Assembly: GCA_030593885.1 (NCBI GenBank)
Contig: JAUVGH010000009.1
Coordinates: forward strand, 1 to 56,817
Direction: 5' to 3'
Length of the DNA stretch: 56,817 nt
From: Methanomassiliicoccales archaeon
Lineage (GTDB): Archaea; Thermoplasmatota; Thermoplasmata; RBG-16-68-12; SOIM01
Part shown: piece by piece, positions 25,256 to 33,266 of the stretch
Position numbering within the stretch: position 1 is the stretch's first letter
Layout: every line of letters begins with the position of its first letter
Translations under genes and position numbers: made by a program
Notes under the pieces: model-generated
Databases searched by the model: none
What the model saw: only the letters and a program-made list of their open reading frames with translations
What the model was told of the DNA's origin: nothing

Positions 25256-26072
25256 AGCTCACCCCTGAAGTCTCCCCCACAAGTATTGTCGGGATTGGAG
25301 CGTACATGATCGCCCCAATCTCGATGTTCTTCAAAGGAAGTCCCTTGAAGGCCATCATTACTTTGTCCTTCCAGCTCTGCCCCCCTCGGCTGGTCACGAA
25401 CAGATCATAGCTCCCGATTATTTCGGCCAGTTCTCTAGCCGAAGTACGTCCAACAGAATCAATTTCCACACGAGCGCCAATCCTCTTTGCCTTCCGTTCC
25501 AGGTGTGGGAACACCTGATGGCTCTTGAGCGTTCCAACATAGAGGATCGTGCAGGAAGCTCCCAGCCACTTGGAAAGTCTCATTCCGAGACTGACGGCAT
25601 CGTCAGAGTATTCCGTGCCACTATAGAGAATGCACACAGATTCGGGTTTCTTCAGATCGGCCGGTCTGTCCATGAAGAGAATGGGTATCTTCACGGCTCT
25701 GAACAGCCCCTCCAAATGTTCGGAGAAGTGCGATTTCTTCTTCTCTTCGTCGATGTACGTCTCGATGACCACGAGATCGATCCCGTTCTCCCTGACATAT
25801 TTGTCCACCACGGCCTGGAAGTTTCCCTTCTTTATCGTCCTTCGACTGTCTATTCCTGCCTCCTCAAGAACGGATGCGCAATGAAGCATGGCTCGAAGTG
25901 CGCTTTCTTCCAAGGTGTCTTCGACATAAGGGGTCACTGATATGATGTCGTATCCGAAGTCTATGGTGCTGAGAACATGATATTCCGATGAAGGGAAAAC
26001 ATGAGGCGTATATCTGAAGAGAATCTCAGTCAGTTGATAGTTGTCCGCTAGGATGAGTATCTTCTGGAACAT
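25245..26072 (-). CDS. Tandem universal stress protein (Usp)
   Basis: The 275-aa protein has two Usp-like alpha/beta domains. Domain 1, residues about 1-140, runs from MFQKILILADNYQLTEILFR to AVKIPILFMDRP. Domain 2, about 145-275, runs from SVCILYSGTEYSDDAVSLGM to the LFVTSRGGQSW and PIPTILVGETSG end. The ATP-binding glycine motif is poorly formed in both. Its stop lies inside the start of the transporter gene, so it may be a cytosolic regulator of that transporter. Confidence 0.8.
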   Translation of the reverse strand: MFQKILILADNYQLTEILFRYTPHVFPSSEYHVLSTIDFGYDIISVTPYVEDTLEESALRAMLHCASVLEEAGIDSRRTIKKGNFQAVVDKYVRENGIDLVVIETYIDEEKKKSHFSEHLEGLFRAVKIPILFMDRPADLKKPESVCILYSGTEYSDDAVSLGMRLSKWLGASCTILYVGTLKSHQVFPHLERKAKRIGARVEIDSVGRTSARELAEIIGSYDLFVTSRGGQSWKDKVMMAFKGLPLKNIEIGAIMYAPIPTILVGETSGVSYGY

Positions 26073-26099
26073 TTCGGCACCTGCTTCTTGGACTTCTCA

Positions 26100-26294
26100 T
26101 CATGCGCGTTTGCCCAATCTCAGATGTCGTAATACTGCTGTAACGAGATTTGAGTCTCTAACGGGAGGAGGGGCGTAATCACCACGTTGAATGGCTTCTA
26201 TTACCGCACTCCTATTCTGATAGAACTCCACTTCTTCTTCCATTCTTACAAAGGCCAGAGTGAAAAACACCGAAGAACCCAGTTTGAGCACCAT
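26100..26294 (-). CDS. Small hypothetical protein
   Basis: This 64-aa frame has a hydrophobic N-terminal stretch (MVLKLGSSVFFTLAFVRM), an acidic helix and a basic end (LRHLRLGKRA). I recognise no family. A minus-strand TATA-like stretch at about 26348-26362 (ATTATATACG) could start a transcript with a leader of roughly 30-40 nt, and the frame sits 27 nt upstream of the Usp gene on the same strand, so it could be the first gene of that unit. It could also be a chance frame. Confidence 0.4.
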   Translation of the reverse strand: MVLKLGSSVFFTLAFVRMEEEVEFYQNRSAVIEAIQRGDYAPPPVRDSNLVTAVLRHLRLGKRA

Positions 26295-26690
26295 TTGTCT
26301 TTTCCCCCATTGTCAAGCCCTCATACCATATGCCAAAATGAATCGATACGTATATAATAGTAGTGGTATGTTTATAACCATTACCGTAGATTCCTAAGAA
26401 GTGTCAATCTCTGCTTGCGTTCTCTCTTCCTGCTCTTCAATCTCCTTGTCCGTTCTGGCAGCTCTGGCGCTCTATATTGAGGATGTATTGGACGGAGATG
26501 CCCCTCACATCTTACCATGCGAGCGGGGCAAGAAGGATTGCCATTCCAAGATACTGTATTTCGCCTGACGGTCTCAGAACGAGATATCTTGAGAACGATC
26601 CTGACCATCCAGAAAATACGGTGAGAAGATCATCGAAACGTTGATGCTGCCATTTGCAGCCTTTCAGAAAAGGAGATACCGGAAGTTCTG
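26295..26690. other. Gene-poor gap, possible decayed gene
   Basis: TATA-like boxes lie on both strands at 26348-26378. A plus-strand frame at about 26418-26643 without a good start reads like a broken zinc-finger plus GARRIAIPRYC segment, reminiscent of the N-terminus of ISL3-like transposases, but key cysteines are missing. I do not call a gene here. Confidence 0.25.
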
Positions 26691-26691
26691 G

Positions 26692-26728
26692 AGAGAACTC
26701 ATACTCCTGGCAGCTCCAGGAGTTCTCT
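26692..26728 (-). repeat. Nested inverted repeat at the end of the AbrB-type gene
   Basis: AGAGAACTC (26692-26700) pairs with GAGTTCTCT (26720-26728), and ACTCCTGG (26703-26710) pairs with CCAGGAGT (26716-26723). The two stems share bases, so they are alternative or bulged hairpins. The site overlaps the stop codon at 26727-26729 and may act as a 3' end structure of that mRNA. Confidence 0.5.
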
Positions 26729-26912
26729 AGTCGGCCTCAACTTTCATCACGCTCACGGCCCCATCCCTAGTGAGAATCCACCTTATGGCGTCCCCGTTCT
26801 GAAGCTTGAGATGCTCAAAGACGGACGAGGGGATGGTTGTCCTGTGACGATAGCCGCTCACTGTAACGGTTGTCTCTTCTATGTGAAGAACTTTGTCCAG
26901 GTCCAGTTGCAT
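26727..26912 (-). CDS. AbrB/MazE-type DNA-binding protein
   Basis: The 61-aa protein matches the SpoVT-AbrB swapped-hairpin fold: TTVTVSGYRHRTTIPSSVFE, then HLKLQNGDAIRWILTRDG and a final strand SVMKVEAD. Such proteins are transcription regulators or antitoxins; no toxin gene is adjacent. ATG 26912 lies 34 nt from a TATA box, supporting a near-leaderless start; the frame opens at 26963. A hairpin overlaps its stop codon. Confidence 0.8.
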   Translation of the reverse strand: MQLDLDKVLHIEETTVTVSGYRHRTTIPSSVFEHLKLQNGDAIRWILTRDGAVSVMKVEAD

Positions 26913-26936
26913 AATAACCCTCAACATCGAACAAAT

Positions 26937-26946
26937 ACATATATTT
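26937..26946 (-). promoter_or_regulatory. TATA box of the AbrB-type gene
   Basis: Minus-strand AAATATATGT ends 25 nt before ATG 26912, the spacing expected for a leaderless transcript. Confidence 0.6.
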
Positions 26947-27090
26947 TGGTATATTGACACCATATGCCCAGAGATAGAAGGACTCCAAACTTCGCCCTCA
27001 AAGGAAACTGGCGTGTCCGTGGTCCCTGTCGCACCTCCGGAGGAGAGCGTCTTTCACATTATTCGTCGAAAGTGAGGTCGCCTGAATCAC

Positions 27091-27100
27091 GCTTATATAG
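27091..27100 (+). promoter_or_regulatory. TATA box of sRNA copy 1
   Basis: GCTTATATAG starts exactly 30 nt before the conserved element at 27121. The aligned position in copy 3 reads CCTTATCTAG and in copy 2 AGTTTATATT. Conservation of the box and spacing, but not of the sequence between, points to a real promoter. Confidence 0.65.
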
Positions 27101-27120
27101 ACCATCCTCGATTGTAGTGT

Positions 27121-27190
27121 TGCTTATCTAAGCATCCCTCCACAACGAGGCCGTTCAGCTTCTTTTCTTTCTGAACGGCCGACTTTTTTT
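27121..27190 (+). ncRNA. Repeated small RNA, copy 1 of 3
   Basis: The unit reads 5'-TGCTTATCTAAGCA (6-bp mini-hairpin), a linker with CCCTCC, then GGCCGTTCAG (27149-27158), a 12-nt pyrimidine loop, CTGAACGGCC (27171-27180) and ACTTTTTTT. A TATA box lies 30 nt upstream. The design is that of a ~65-70 nt RNA with its own promoter and a stem plus T-run terminator. It is nearly identical to 48582-48651 and 54979-55049. CCCTCC could pair with GGAGG ribosome sites, which is inference. No start codon with a credible frame is present. I know no named RNA family that matches. Confidence 0.65.
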
Positions 27191-27449
27191 CTTTCTGGGC
27201 TTGCAGAAGTTCTGTGGGGATACCGTAACGTCTGAGTTGAAACACTACCGCTTTCTTCTGGGATTCATCCACTCTTGAAGGGACGTAATGGACACAGATC
27301 ATATTGTCATTGATAATGAAACCCCGAGAATTCGGGATGATTCGAACCTTGACTATTCATCTCCCCCTCGGCCTTCATTCCATTGGTGGAAGTGGTACGC
27401 GCTCATCGGATGCTTGAGAGTGCTGGAATGAGTGGGAAGATTGCCCTGG
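27191..27449. other. Gap between sRNA copy 1 and the heme operon end
   Basis: No credible gene. A 69-codon minus-strand frame runs across this gap and through the sRNA hairpin; its lysine/glutamate-rich sequence has no family resemblance. The gap contains the repeated tRNA-Ser 3' end at 27359. Confidence 0.4.
27359..27372 (+). repeat. Right copy of the tRNA-Ser 3' end (attR-like)
   Basis: ATCTCCCCCTCGGC is identical to 23804-23817. Just upstream, CGGGATGATTCGAA (27333-27346) resembles the T-arm start CGGGAGTTCGAA, with an insertion between, so this looks like a degraded copy of the tRNA-Ser 3' half. It marks the far end of a ~3.5 kb islet. Confidence 0.6.
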
Positions 27450-28661
27450 TCATTTAGGAATGAATCCCCGCTGAATCTCCTCATCCGTTAGGTAGCATGC
27501 CGGATCCGATGCCCATACATCACCGGTGACCGCAAGGGACCTGACCCTCGATCCACCCTTACATATCTCGAAAAAGCGGCAGGAATCCGCTGCACATCGT
27601 CCGGTAATGTAATCTCCTTTGTTCTTGAGTCCACGCATTATTGGGTCGGTCGTATCATCCCATATCTCGCCGAAAGGTCTCTCTCTGACGTTCCCGAAAG
27701 AATGGTCCTGCCAGAACTGGTTGGCGTGAACCTCCCCTCGATGATCGACGTTGGCGATCGTCTCGCCTGTGCCGTCTCCGCCGTTGCGCTTGAGAAGCTC
27801 GTAAGCCCACTCGCCCCTTCCCTCGTCCTGCTCCAGCAACGTGAGATAGAGAAAACCTGCATCGCAGTAGTTACCAACAAGCAAAGTCTCTATCGGGAAT
27901 CCCCGTTCATGATGCATTCTCGTCAGTTCGAAATATGTTGTGATCGCCTTTCTCGACTCTGCTGGCGTGAGATCGTGTTGAACAATGTCCTTCCCTCTTC
28001 CCGCGTAGTCCAGATGGTAGACGCAGCACCTGTTCACTTCAATCTCCTTCAGTTTCAGTAGCACTCCGGGAAGATTATCTTGATTGTGTTTTGTGATCGT
28101 GAACCGCAGCCCTGTCTTGACACCCGCTTTCAATGAGTTCCTCATTCCTCTGACTGCCTTTTCGAAGGCGCCCTGCACACCGCGGAACCTGTCGTTCACT
28201 TCCTCCAGGCCGTCCAGGGACACTCCAATGTATTTCACGCCCGCCTTCTTGGCCGCCATTGCCTTCTCCTCAGAGATAAGGGTACCATTTGTGGAGATCA
28301 CCGGCCTCAGTCCCAATGAATCCGCATATTCCGCCAGCTCCAGCATGTCCTTTCGCATGAACGGTTCCCCGCCAGAGAAGAGCAGGACGGGACACCCGTA
28401 GGCCGCGATGTCTTCGATGAGCCCCTTCGCCTCATCCGTTGAGAGTTCACCTTCATCTGTATGGCTGGTAGCGGTTGCATAGCAGTGGACACATTTCAGA
28501 TTGCATTGTTTGGTCATGTTCCATACGAGTATCGGCTTATTGGATTTGACATCGCCAGCGTGGTGCTTTATCTGTTCAACTTCAGTCTTCTCCGCATCCC
28601 TATACCTCAATCCGTCAGACTCGCTCTGTGCTCCGAGCAGGAGCTTGGACACTCCTATCAA
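27450..28661 (-). CDS. ahbC: 12,18-didecarboxysiroheme deacetylase AhbC (radical SAM)
   Basis: The 403-aa protein is a radical SAM/SPASM enzyme. It starts MIGVSKLLLG, typical of AhbC, and carries the [4Fe-4S] motif in WNMTKQCNLKCVHCYATATS (CxxxCxxC). VLLFSGGEPFMRKDM and VISTNGTL follow, and the C-terminal cysteines CAADSCRFFEICKGGSR bind an auxiliary cluster. In the siroheme-dependent heme pathway AhbC removes the two acetate side chains to give iron-coproporphyrin III. It is the last gene of the heme operon; its ATG overlaps the cobA-hemD stop by 4 nt. Confidence 0.92.
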   Translation of the reverse strand: MIGVSKLLLGAQSESDGLRYRDAEKTEVEQIKHHAGDVKSNKPILVWNMTKQCNLKCVHCYATATSHTDEGELSTDEAKGLIEDIAAYGCPVLLFSGGEPFMRKDMLELAEYADSLGLRPVISTNGTLISEEKAMAAKKAGVKYIGVSLDGLEEVNDRFRGVQGAFEKAVRGMRNSLKAGVKTGLRFTITKHNQDNLPGVLLKLKEIEVNRCCVYHLDYAGRGKDIVQHDLTPAESRKAITTYFELTRMHHERGFPIETLLVGNYCDAGFLYLTLLEQDEGRGEWAYELLKRNGGDGTGETIANVDHRGEVHANQFWQDHSFGNVRERPFGEIWDDTTDPIMRGLKNKGDYITGRCAADSCRFFEICKGGSRVRSLAVTGDVWASDPACYLTDEEIQRGFIPK

Positions 28662-30085
28662 TGAATTCCTCCCCAGAGGTGGTCCAGATATGCGTCGATC
28701 ATGCCTTGAACATTATGAGTTGTGGCTGTTACATGCGGAACGGTCAGATGTTTGGAAGTCTCAGGGCCTATGGATACCAAGGTTCTCTCTTTGAATATTG
28801 AAGGGTCAAGTTCCGCAAGACTCTTCGCGCATGAGGCCGAGGTGGCAAAGACCGCATCCGCTCCAGCGATCCTCTCGGGATTGGCCTCAAGCCGTTTGAT
28901 GTCGTACACCGGAACTTCATTCACCTCGAACATCTTCGAGAGATTGTCGCTTAGAACGTTCGTGGCCGCCGAGGAACGCAAGGCCAGTATCTTGCTGCCC
29001 GTGCTCAGGTTCTTTGCGATCCACTCTGCCAGACCCTCGGAATTGTACCTCTCTCCCGTACTTGCCTCGATGTTGCTTTCTTTGAGGCTCTTCTTGGTCC
29101 TTGGACCGATGCCAAATACGTCTCCTTTGAAACTCGTCAGGTCCACTGCCCCTCTCACCTTCTTCACGCCTTCCGCCGAAGTGAAGACCAGGGCGTCATA
29201 TTCCTCTAAATCCGGGACCGTGAACTCCCTGGGAACGATTTCAATGAGAGGCATCGATATGACTTCGAAACCGTATGATTCCAGGAGCTCCTGGCTCTCG
29301 GGCTGGTGGCCTTCCGCGCTTGTCAGGACCACCTTCTTGCCCCTTGCCCTGTCGAGTTTTCTCTCGAACCATGCCAGGTCCTCATGCAGACTGGCGACCT
29401 TGCCAACCACGAAAATGACCGGCGGAGAGAATTCAACACCTTGATCAGCCACCGCGCCCAATGTGGACATCTGTGTCTTCTGTTGCGGAGTTGTGCCCTT
29501 GAATATGGCTGCTATTGGTGTCGACCGGTCCCTGCCAGTTTCGATGAGCTTGCCTGCAATGTCCCTGATGTTGGCAACTCCCATGAGGATTATCAGCGTC
29601 TCCGGTAAATGGGCCCAATCTATCGAGGACTCTTGCTTCGCAGCTTCATGGCCTGTCAGCACGGCAAAAGATGAATTGAAATCACGATGTGATGCTGGGA
29701 TTCCGGCGTAGGATGGTGCAGCAAAGACTGATGATATGCCGGGCACTATCTCGAAAGGGATCCCCTTTTTGGCGCACAACTGAGCCTCCTCGCCTCCTCT
29801 ACCGAATATGAACGGATCGCCCCCCTTCAGGCGGACCACCCTCTTGAACGGACCATGTATCACTATCAGGTCGTTTATCTCTTGCTGGGTGTCTTGTGAG
29901 GATGCAGGACCCCCCTCCCTCTTGCCCATGTAGATCAGTTCGCAGCTAGGCGGAGCCCAGTTCAGAACCTCTTCGTTCACCAGCTTGTCATAAATCAGGA
30001 CCTCCGATTCCTGGATCAGGCGCTTCGCCTTCAGAGTGACAAGCTCTATGTCGCCGGGTCCGGCCCCGATGATGTAAACCACCAT
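28658..30085 (-). CDS. cobA-hemD: Fused uroporphyrinogen-III methyltransferase / uroporphyrinogen-III synthase
   Basis: The 475-aa protein is a fusion. Residues about 1-240 are SUMT/CobA: VYIIGAGPGDIELVTLKAKR, VRLKGGDPFIFGRGGEEA, and the SAM-binding LIILMGVANIRD. Residues about 245-475 are HemD, which is weakly conserved: LTSAEGHQPESQELLESYGF, VFTSAEGVKKV, and ATSASCAKSLAELDP. HemD cyclises hydroxymethylbilane to uroporphyrinogen III and CobA methylates it to precorrin-2, so the fusion joins consecutive steps. It begins 2 nt after hemC and overlaps ahbC by 4 nt. Confidence 0.93.
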   Translation of the reverse strand: MVVYIIGAGPGDIELVTLKAKRLIQESEVLIYDKLVNEEVLNWAPPSCELIYMGKREGGPASSQDTQQEINDLIVIHGPFKRVVRLKGGDPFIFGRGGEEAQLCAKKGIPFEIVPGISSVFAAPSYAGIPASHRDFNSSFAVLTGHEAAKQESSIDWAHLPETLIILMGVANIRDIAGKLIETGRDRSTPIAAIFKGTTPQQKTQMSTLGAVADQGVEFSPPVIFVVGKVASLHEDLAWFERKLDRARGKKVVLTSAEGHQPESQELLESYGFEVISMPLIEIVPREFTVPDLEEYDALVFTSAEGVKKVRGAVDLTSFKGDVFGIGPRTKKSLKESNIEASTGERYNSEGLAEWIAKNLSTGSKILALRSSAATNVLSDNLSKMFEVNEVPVYDIKRLEANPERIAGADAVFATSASCAKSLAELDPSIFKERTLVSIGPETSKHLTVPHVTATTHNVQGMIDAYLDHLWGGIH

Positions 30086-30087
30086 TT

Positions 30088-30999
30088 TCAGAAAACCTCC
30101 TGTCGAATGTTTGCCAGAATCTCCTCTCCCCCTGAGTCCAAGAGCTTTCGTGCCAATTTCATTGAGATGTCTCCCGAGTCGTCCAGAGACCCCGTCTCTT
30201 CGGCCCGGAGAAACAACCTACCGTCCAGGGAGGATATGAACCCCGATATGCTAAAAGTATTTGCGTTCTCATCCAACGTGGTGTGAACTCCAGCCGGAAC
30301 CTGGCACCCACCGCCCAATGCGGAGAGAAAGAGCCTTTCACCCTCGCATGCTAGCCTGGTTGGGTGATGTTCCAGTGGTGCGAGAACCTCCAGCATCTCA
30401 GCATCATCCTTCCTTGCTGTCACGGCCAAAGCCCCTTGACATGCTGCGGGAATGAAACTCTCTGGGTCTATCGGAGAGAAATCATCGTAACCCAGTCTTT
30501 TCAGACCGGCTTCAGCGACGATCACCGCATCGTACTGACCTTCTCCTAGCTTCTTCAACCTCGTGTCCAGGTTCCCTCTCAGGTCCCCGACTACCACATC
30601 CGGTCTCGCGTGCAGAACCTCTGCCCTGCGCCTAAGGCTGGAAGTCCCGACCCTTGCGTTCAGCGGGAGTTCCTCAAGGCTCCCGTACTGTCCAACCAAG
30701 GCGTCCCGTGGGGATTCTCGTTCGGGCACAGCCGCGATCACCAGACCCTCTGGAAGGTCGGTGGGTACATCCTTGAATGAATGGACCGCAAAGTCAACTT
30801 CTTCTCCGAGCAAAGCATCATCAATCTCCTTCGTGAAGAAACCCTTACCCTCCACCTTTGCCAGTGCCACATCATGGATTTTGTCGCCCCGTGTGGAGAT
30901 CTTTCTGGTTTCCACGTCACAGTCCAATTTGCTGATGATGTTCTCAGTCTGGGTCAGTGCCAACTTCGAACCTCTTGAGCCTGCCACGAATCGTCTCAT
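30088..30999 (-). CDS. hemC: Porphobilinogen deaminase (hydroxymethylbilane synthase)
   Basis: The 303-aa protein has all HemC marks: GSRGSKLALTQTENIISKL, KISTRGDKIHDVALAKVEGK, FTKEIDDALL, DFAVHSFKDVPTDLPEGL with catalytic Asp, RVGTSSLRRRAEVLHARPD, VGDLRGNLDTRL, and the cofactor-cysteine loop RLACEGERLFLSALGGGCQVP. It joins four porphobilinogens into hydroxymethylbilane on a dipyrromethane cofactor. It lies 15 nt after hemL and 2 nt before cobA-hemD. Confidence 0.96.
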   Translation of the reverse strand: MRRFVAGSRGSKLALTQTENIISKLDCDVETRKISTRGDKIHDVALAKVEGKGFFTKEIDDALLGEEVDFAVHSFKDVPTDLPEGLVIAAVPERESPRDALVGQYGSLEELPLNARVGTSSLRRRAEVLHARPDVVVGDLRGNLDTRLKKLGEGQYDAVIVAEAGLKRLGYDDFSPIDPESFIPAACQGALAVTARKDDAEMLEVLAPLEHHPTRLACEGERLFLSALGGGCQVPAGVHTTLDENANTFSISGFISSLDGRLFLRAEETGSLDDSGDISMKLARKLLDSGGEEILANIRQEVF

Positions 31000-31014
31000 G
31001 TTCCCTTCCTTTTC

Positions 31015-32289
31015 CTATCTGCGCTTGATCTCGCCCAATGCATCTCCAAAGCGCTCCAAGGATTCGTCCAGTGTCTCATCGTCGTGAGCGTGAGACGCAA
31101 AGCAACATTCGAACTGGGATGGAGGAATATGAACACCAGCGCGTCTCAATCCTGCGCAGTAATCTAAGAAGCCGGCCGCATCCGATTCCTTTGCACCTGT
31201 CAGATCCCAGACGGGCGAATCGGTGAAGAAGACTTGGAACATGGGACCAACACCTTGAACCTGGTAGCCAAGACCCAGATCCTCGACAACATCCGATAGA
31301 CCGTTCCGCAGTTTCTTGCCTTTTTGTGCCACCTTCTCCAGCACGTTCTCCTCTTCGATCGTTCTTAGTGTGGCTAGGCCCGCAGCCATTGAAACGGGAT
31401 GACCGTTATATGTTCCGGCGTTGTAGACCTGACCCATCGGCGTCAGATGGTCCATTATCTCCTCACGTGCCCCCAGAACTCCAATCTGGAAACCTCCTCC
31501 GACCACCTTCCCCATCGTGACGATATCAGCATCCACGCCATAGTACTCCTGTGCACCACCGGATGCCAGCCTGAAACCTGTGATCACTTCGTCAAGAATG
31601 AGAAGTGAGTCGTGATTAGAGAGTATCTTCTTCGCATCATTGAGGTAGTTCTCTTTAGGGAGTATGCAGCCTGCGTTGCCAATTACCGGTTCGGTTATGA
31701 GCGCCGCGACCTCCTCCTCGTTGTCCGTCAAAGCCTCCTCAAGCGAATCCAGGTCGTTGAACGGGATGAGGATCGTGTTCTTTGTGACGTCCTTAGGGAT
31801 CCCCTTGGAATTGGGAACGGAATGGGTCAGCGCACCCGATCCTGCCTTTACCAGCACAGAGTCATGCGCCCCATGGAACGCGCCTTCGATCTTGATTATC
31901 TTATCCCTTTCGGTGAACCCTCTGGCCAGCCTCACTGCCGTCATCGTTGCCTCGGTCCCCGTGTTCACACATCTGACCTTGTCAACGTTCGGAACACGTT
32001 GGGTGATGAACTTGGCATATTCAAGCTCACCTTCCGTGGGAGCGCCGAAACACCAACCCTTGTCCAGTGACTCCAGCACTGCCTTGTGAACCGATGGATG
32101 GTTGTGTCCCAGCATCAATGCGCCGAATGCCTGGCAGTAATCGATGTACGAGTTCCCCTCTTCATCATAGAGCCTTGCACCCTCTCCTCTGGAAACAAAG
32201 AACGGGTACGGAGATATCGCCCTGACGGGGCTGTTGACGCCACCGACCAAGACCTTTTTTGACTCCTGGAACAGATCTTCGTTATTCAC
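31015..32289 (-). CDS. hemL: Glutamate-1-semialdehyde 2,1-aminomutase
   Basis: The 424-aa PLP enzyme shows VGGVNSPVRAISPYPFFVSRG, the VNTGTEATMTAVRLARGFT phosphate-binding loop, LLILDEVITGFRLASGGAQE and the Schiff-base lysine in DIVTMGKVVGGGFQIGVLG. It converts glutamate-1-semialdehyde to 5-aminolevulinate, the second committed step of the C5 pathway. It overlaps hemB by 4 nt and sits in pathway order within the operon. Confidence 0.96.
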   Translation of the reverse strand: MNNEDLFQESKKVLVGGVNSPVRAISPYPFFVSRGEGARLYDEEGNSYIDYCQAFGALMLGHNHPSVHKAVLESLDKGWCFGAPTEGELEYAKFITQRVPNVDKVRCVNTGTEATMTAVRLARGFTERDKIIKIEGAFHGAHDSVLVKAGSGALTHSVPNSKGIPKDVTKNTILIPFNDLDSLEEALTDNEEEVAALITEPVIGNAGCILPKENYLNDAKKILSNHDSLLILDEVITGFRLASGGAQEYYGVDADIVTMGKVVGGGFQIGVLGAREEIMDHLTPMGQVYNAGTYNGHPVSMAAGLATLRTIEEENVLEKVAQKGKKLRNGLSDVVEDLGLGYQVQGVGPMFQVFFTDSPVWDLTGAKESDAAGFLDYCAGLRRAGVHIPPSQFECCFASHAHDDETLDESLERFGDALGEIKRR

Positions 32290-33266
32290 TTGACCGCCTC
32301 AGCCGCCTCCTTGGCGAAATAAGTTAGGATCATAGTCGCGCCCGCTCTTCGAATTGCTAGCAGGGTCTCCAGCATGCTCTCCTTCCCATCGATCCATCCG
32401 TTCTGGGATGCGGCCTTCAGCATCGTGTACTCTCCCGAGACCTGGTACGCTGCGAGAGGGACGGAGAATCTTGTGGAAAGCGCCTTGATCACATCCAGGT
32501 AGGGCAGGGCAGGTTTGACCATCACTATGTCGGCCCCTTCTTCCAGATCCAGCTCAACCTCCCTGAAGGCCTGGGTGAGGTTCGAAGGGTCCATCTGGTG
32601 GCTCTTGCGGTCTTTCGGCCCCGCTCCAAAGGAGGACTCGGCCGCGTCCCTGAAAGGACCGTAGAAGGAAGAGGCGAACTTGACAGCGTATGAGATGATG
32701 ATCGTATCCTGAAATCCCTCTTGTTCCAGCTTGCTACGTATGGCCCCGACCCTTCCATCCATCATGTCTGAGGGAGCGACGATGTCCGCGCCAGCTCTCG
32801 CGTACTCCAGAGAAGCCTTGGCGTACAGTTCCAGAGCTTGATCGTTGAGGATGTTCTCCCCGTCGATGGGAGCGCAGTGTCCGTGGTCCGTATAGGCGCA
32901 AAGACACACGTCGCAGGCCACCATCAATCGATCGTCCAGTTCCTCCTTGATCGCCCTCACTGCGGTAGGCACTATGCCCTCCGGGTTATACGCCTCCGAA
33001 CCCATGGCATCCTTCTTCTTGGGGACGCCGAACAGCATCACTGCGGGAATGCCAAGTTCTGAGACCTGATGGCATTCATCCACCAGGGACCGCAAGGAAT
33101 GTTGGGAAATGCCCGGCATCGACTCGATCGGGGTCGAATCTTCTTCCATACCTTCCTTCACAAAGATCGGTAGAATGAAGTTTGATGGTGAGAGGCTGTA
33201 CTCGGTGATCATCTTGCGCACGAGGGGTTTATTCCTCAGTCTTCTCATCCGAATCTCTGGGTACAT
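32286..33266 (-). CDS. hemB: 5-aminolevulinate dehydratase (porphobilinogen synthase)
   Basis: The 326-aa protein begins MYPEIRMRRLRNKPLVRKM. It holds the metal-binding region CDVCLCAYTDHGHCAP, whose three cysteines indicate a zinc-type enzyme, the catalytic lysines in IISYAVKFASSFYGPFRDA and MVKPALPYLDVI, and YQVSGEYTMLKAA. It condenses two aminolevulinates to porphobilinogen. I chose ATG 33266; ATGs at 33272 and 33248 are also in frame. Any choice overlaps the hemA 3' end. Confidence 0.95.
   Translation of the reverse strand: MYPEIRMRRLRNKPLVRKMITEYSLSPSNFILPIFVKEGMEEDSTPIESMPGISQHSLRSLVDECHQVSELGIPAVMLFGVPKKKDAMGSEAYNPEGIVPTAVRAIKEELDDRLMVACDVCLCAYTDHGHCAPIDGENILNDQALELYAKASLEYARAGADIVAPSDMMDGRVGAIRSKLEQEGFQDTIIISYAVKFASSFYGPFRDAAESSFGAGPKDRKSHQMDPSNLTQAFREVELDLEEGADIVMVKPALPYLDVIKALSTRFSVPLAAYQVSGEYTMLKAASQNGWIDGKESMLETLLAIRRAGATMILTYFAKEAAEAVK

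Noticed and set aside
27093-27302. 69-codon minus-strand frame
   Set aside because: It reads through the sRNA hairpin and promoter, and copies 2 and 3 do not keep it open in a similar form.
23734-27372. A complete integrated element
   Set aside because: No integrase, replication or mobilisation gene is seen between the repeats, so only an islet or remnant is claimed.
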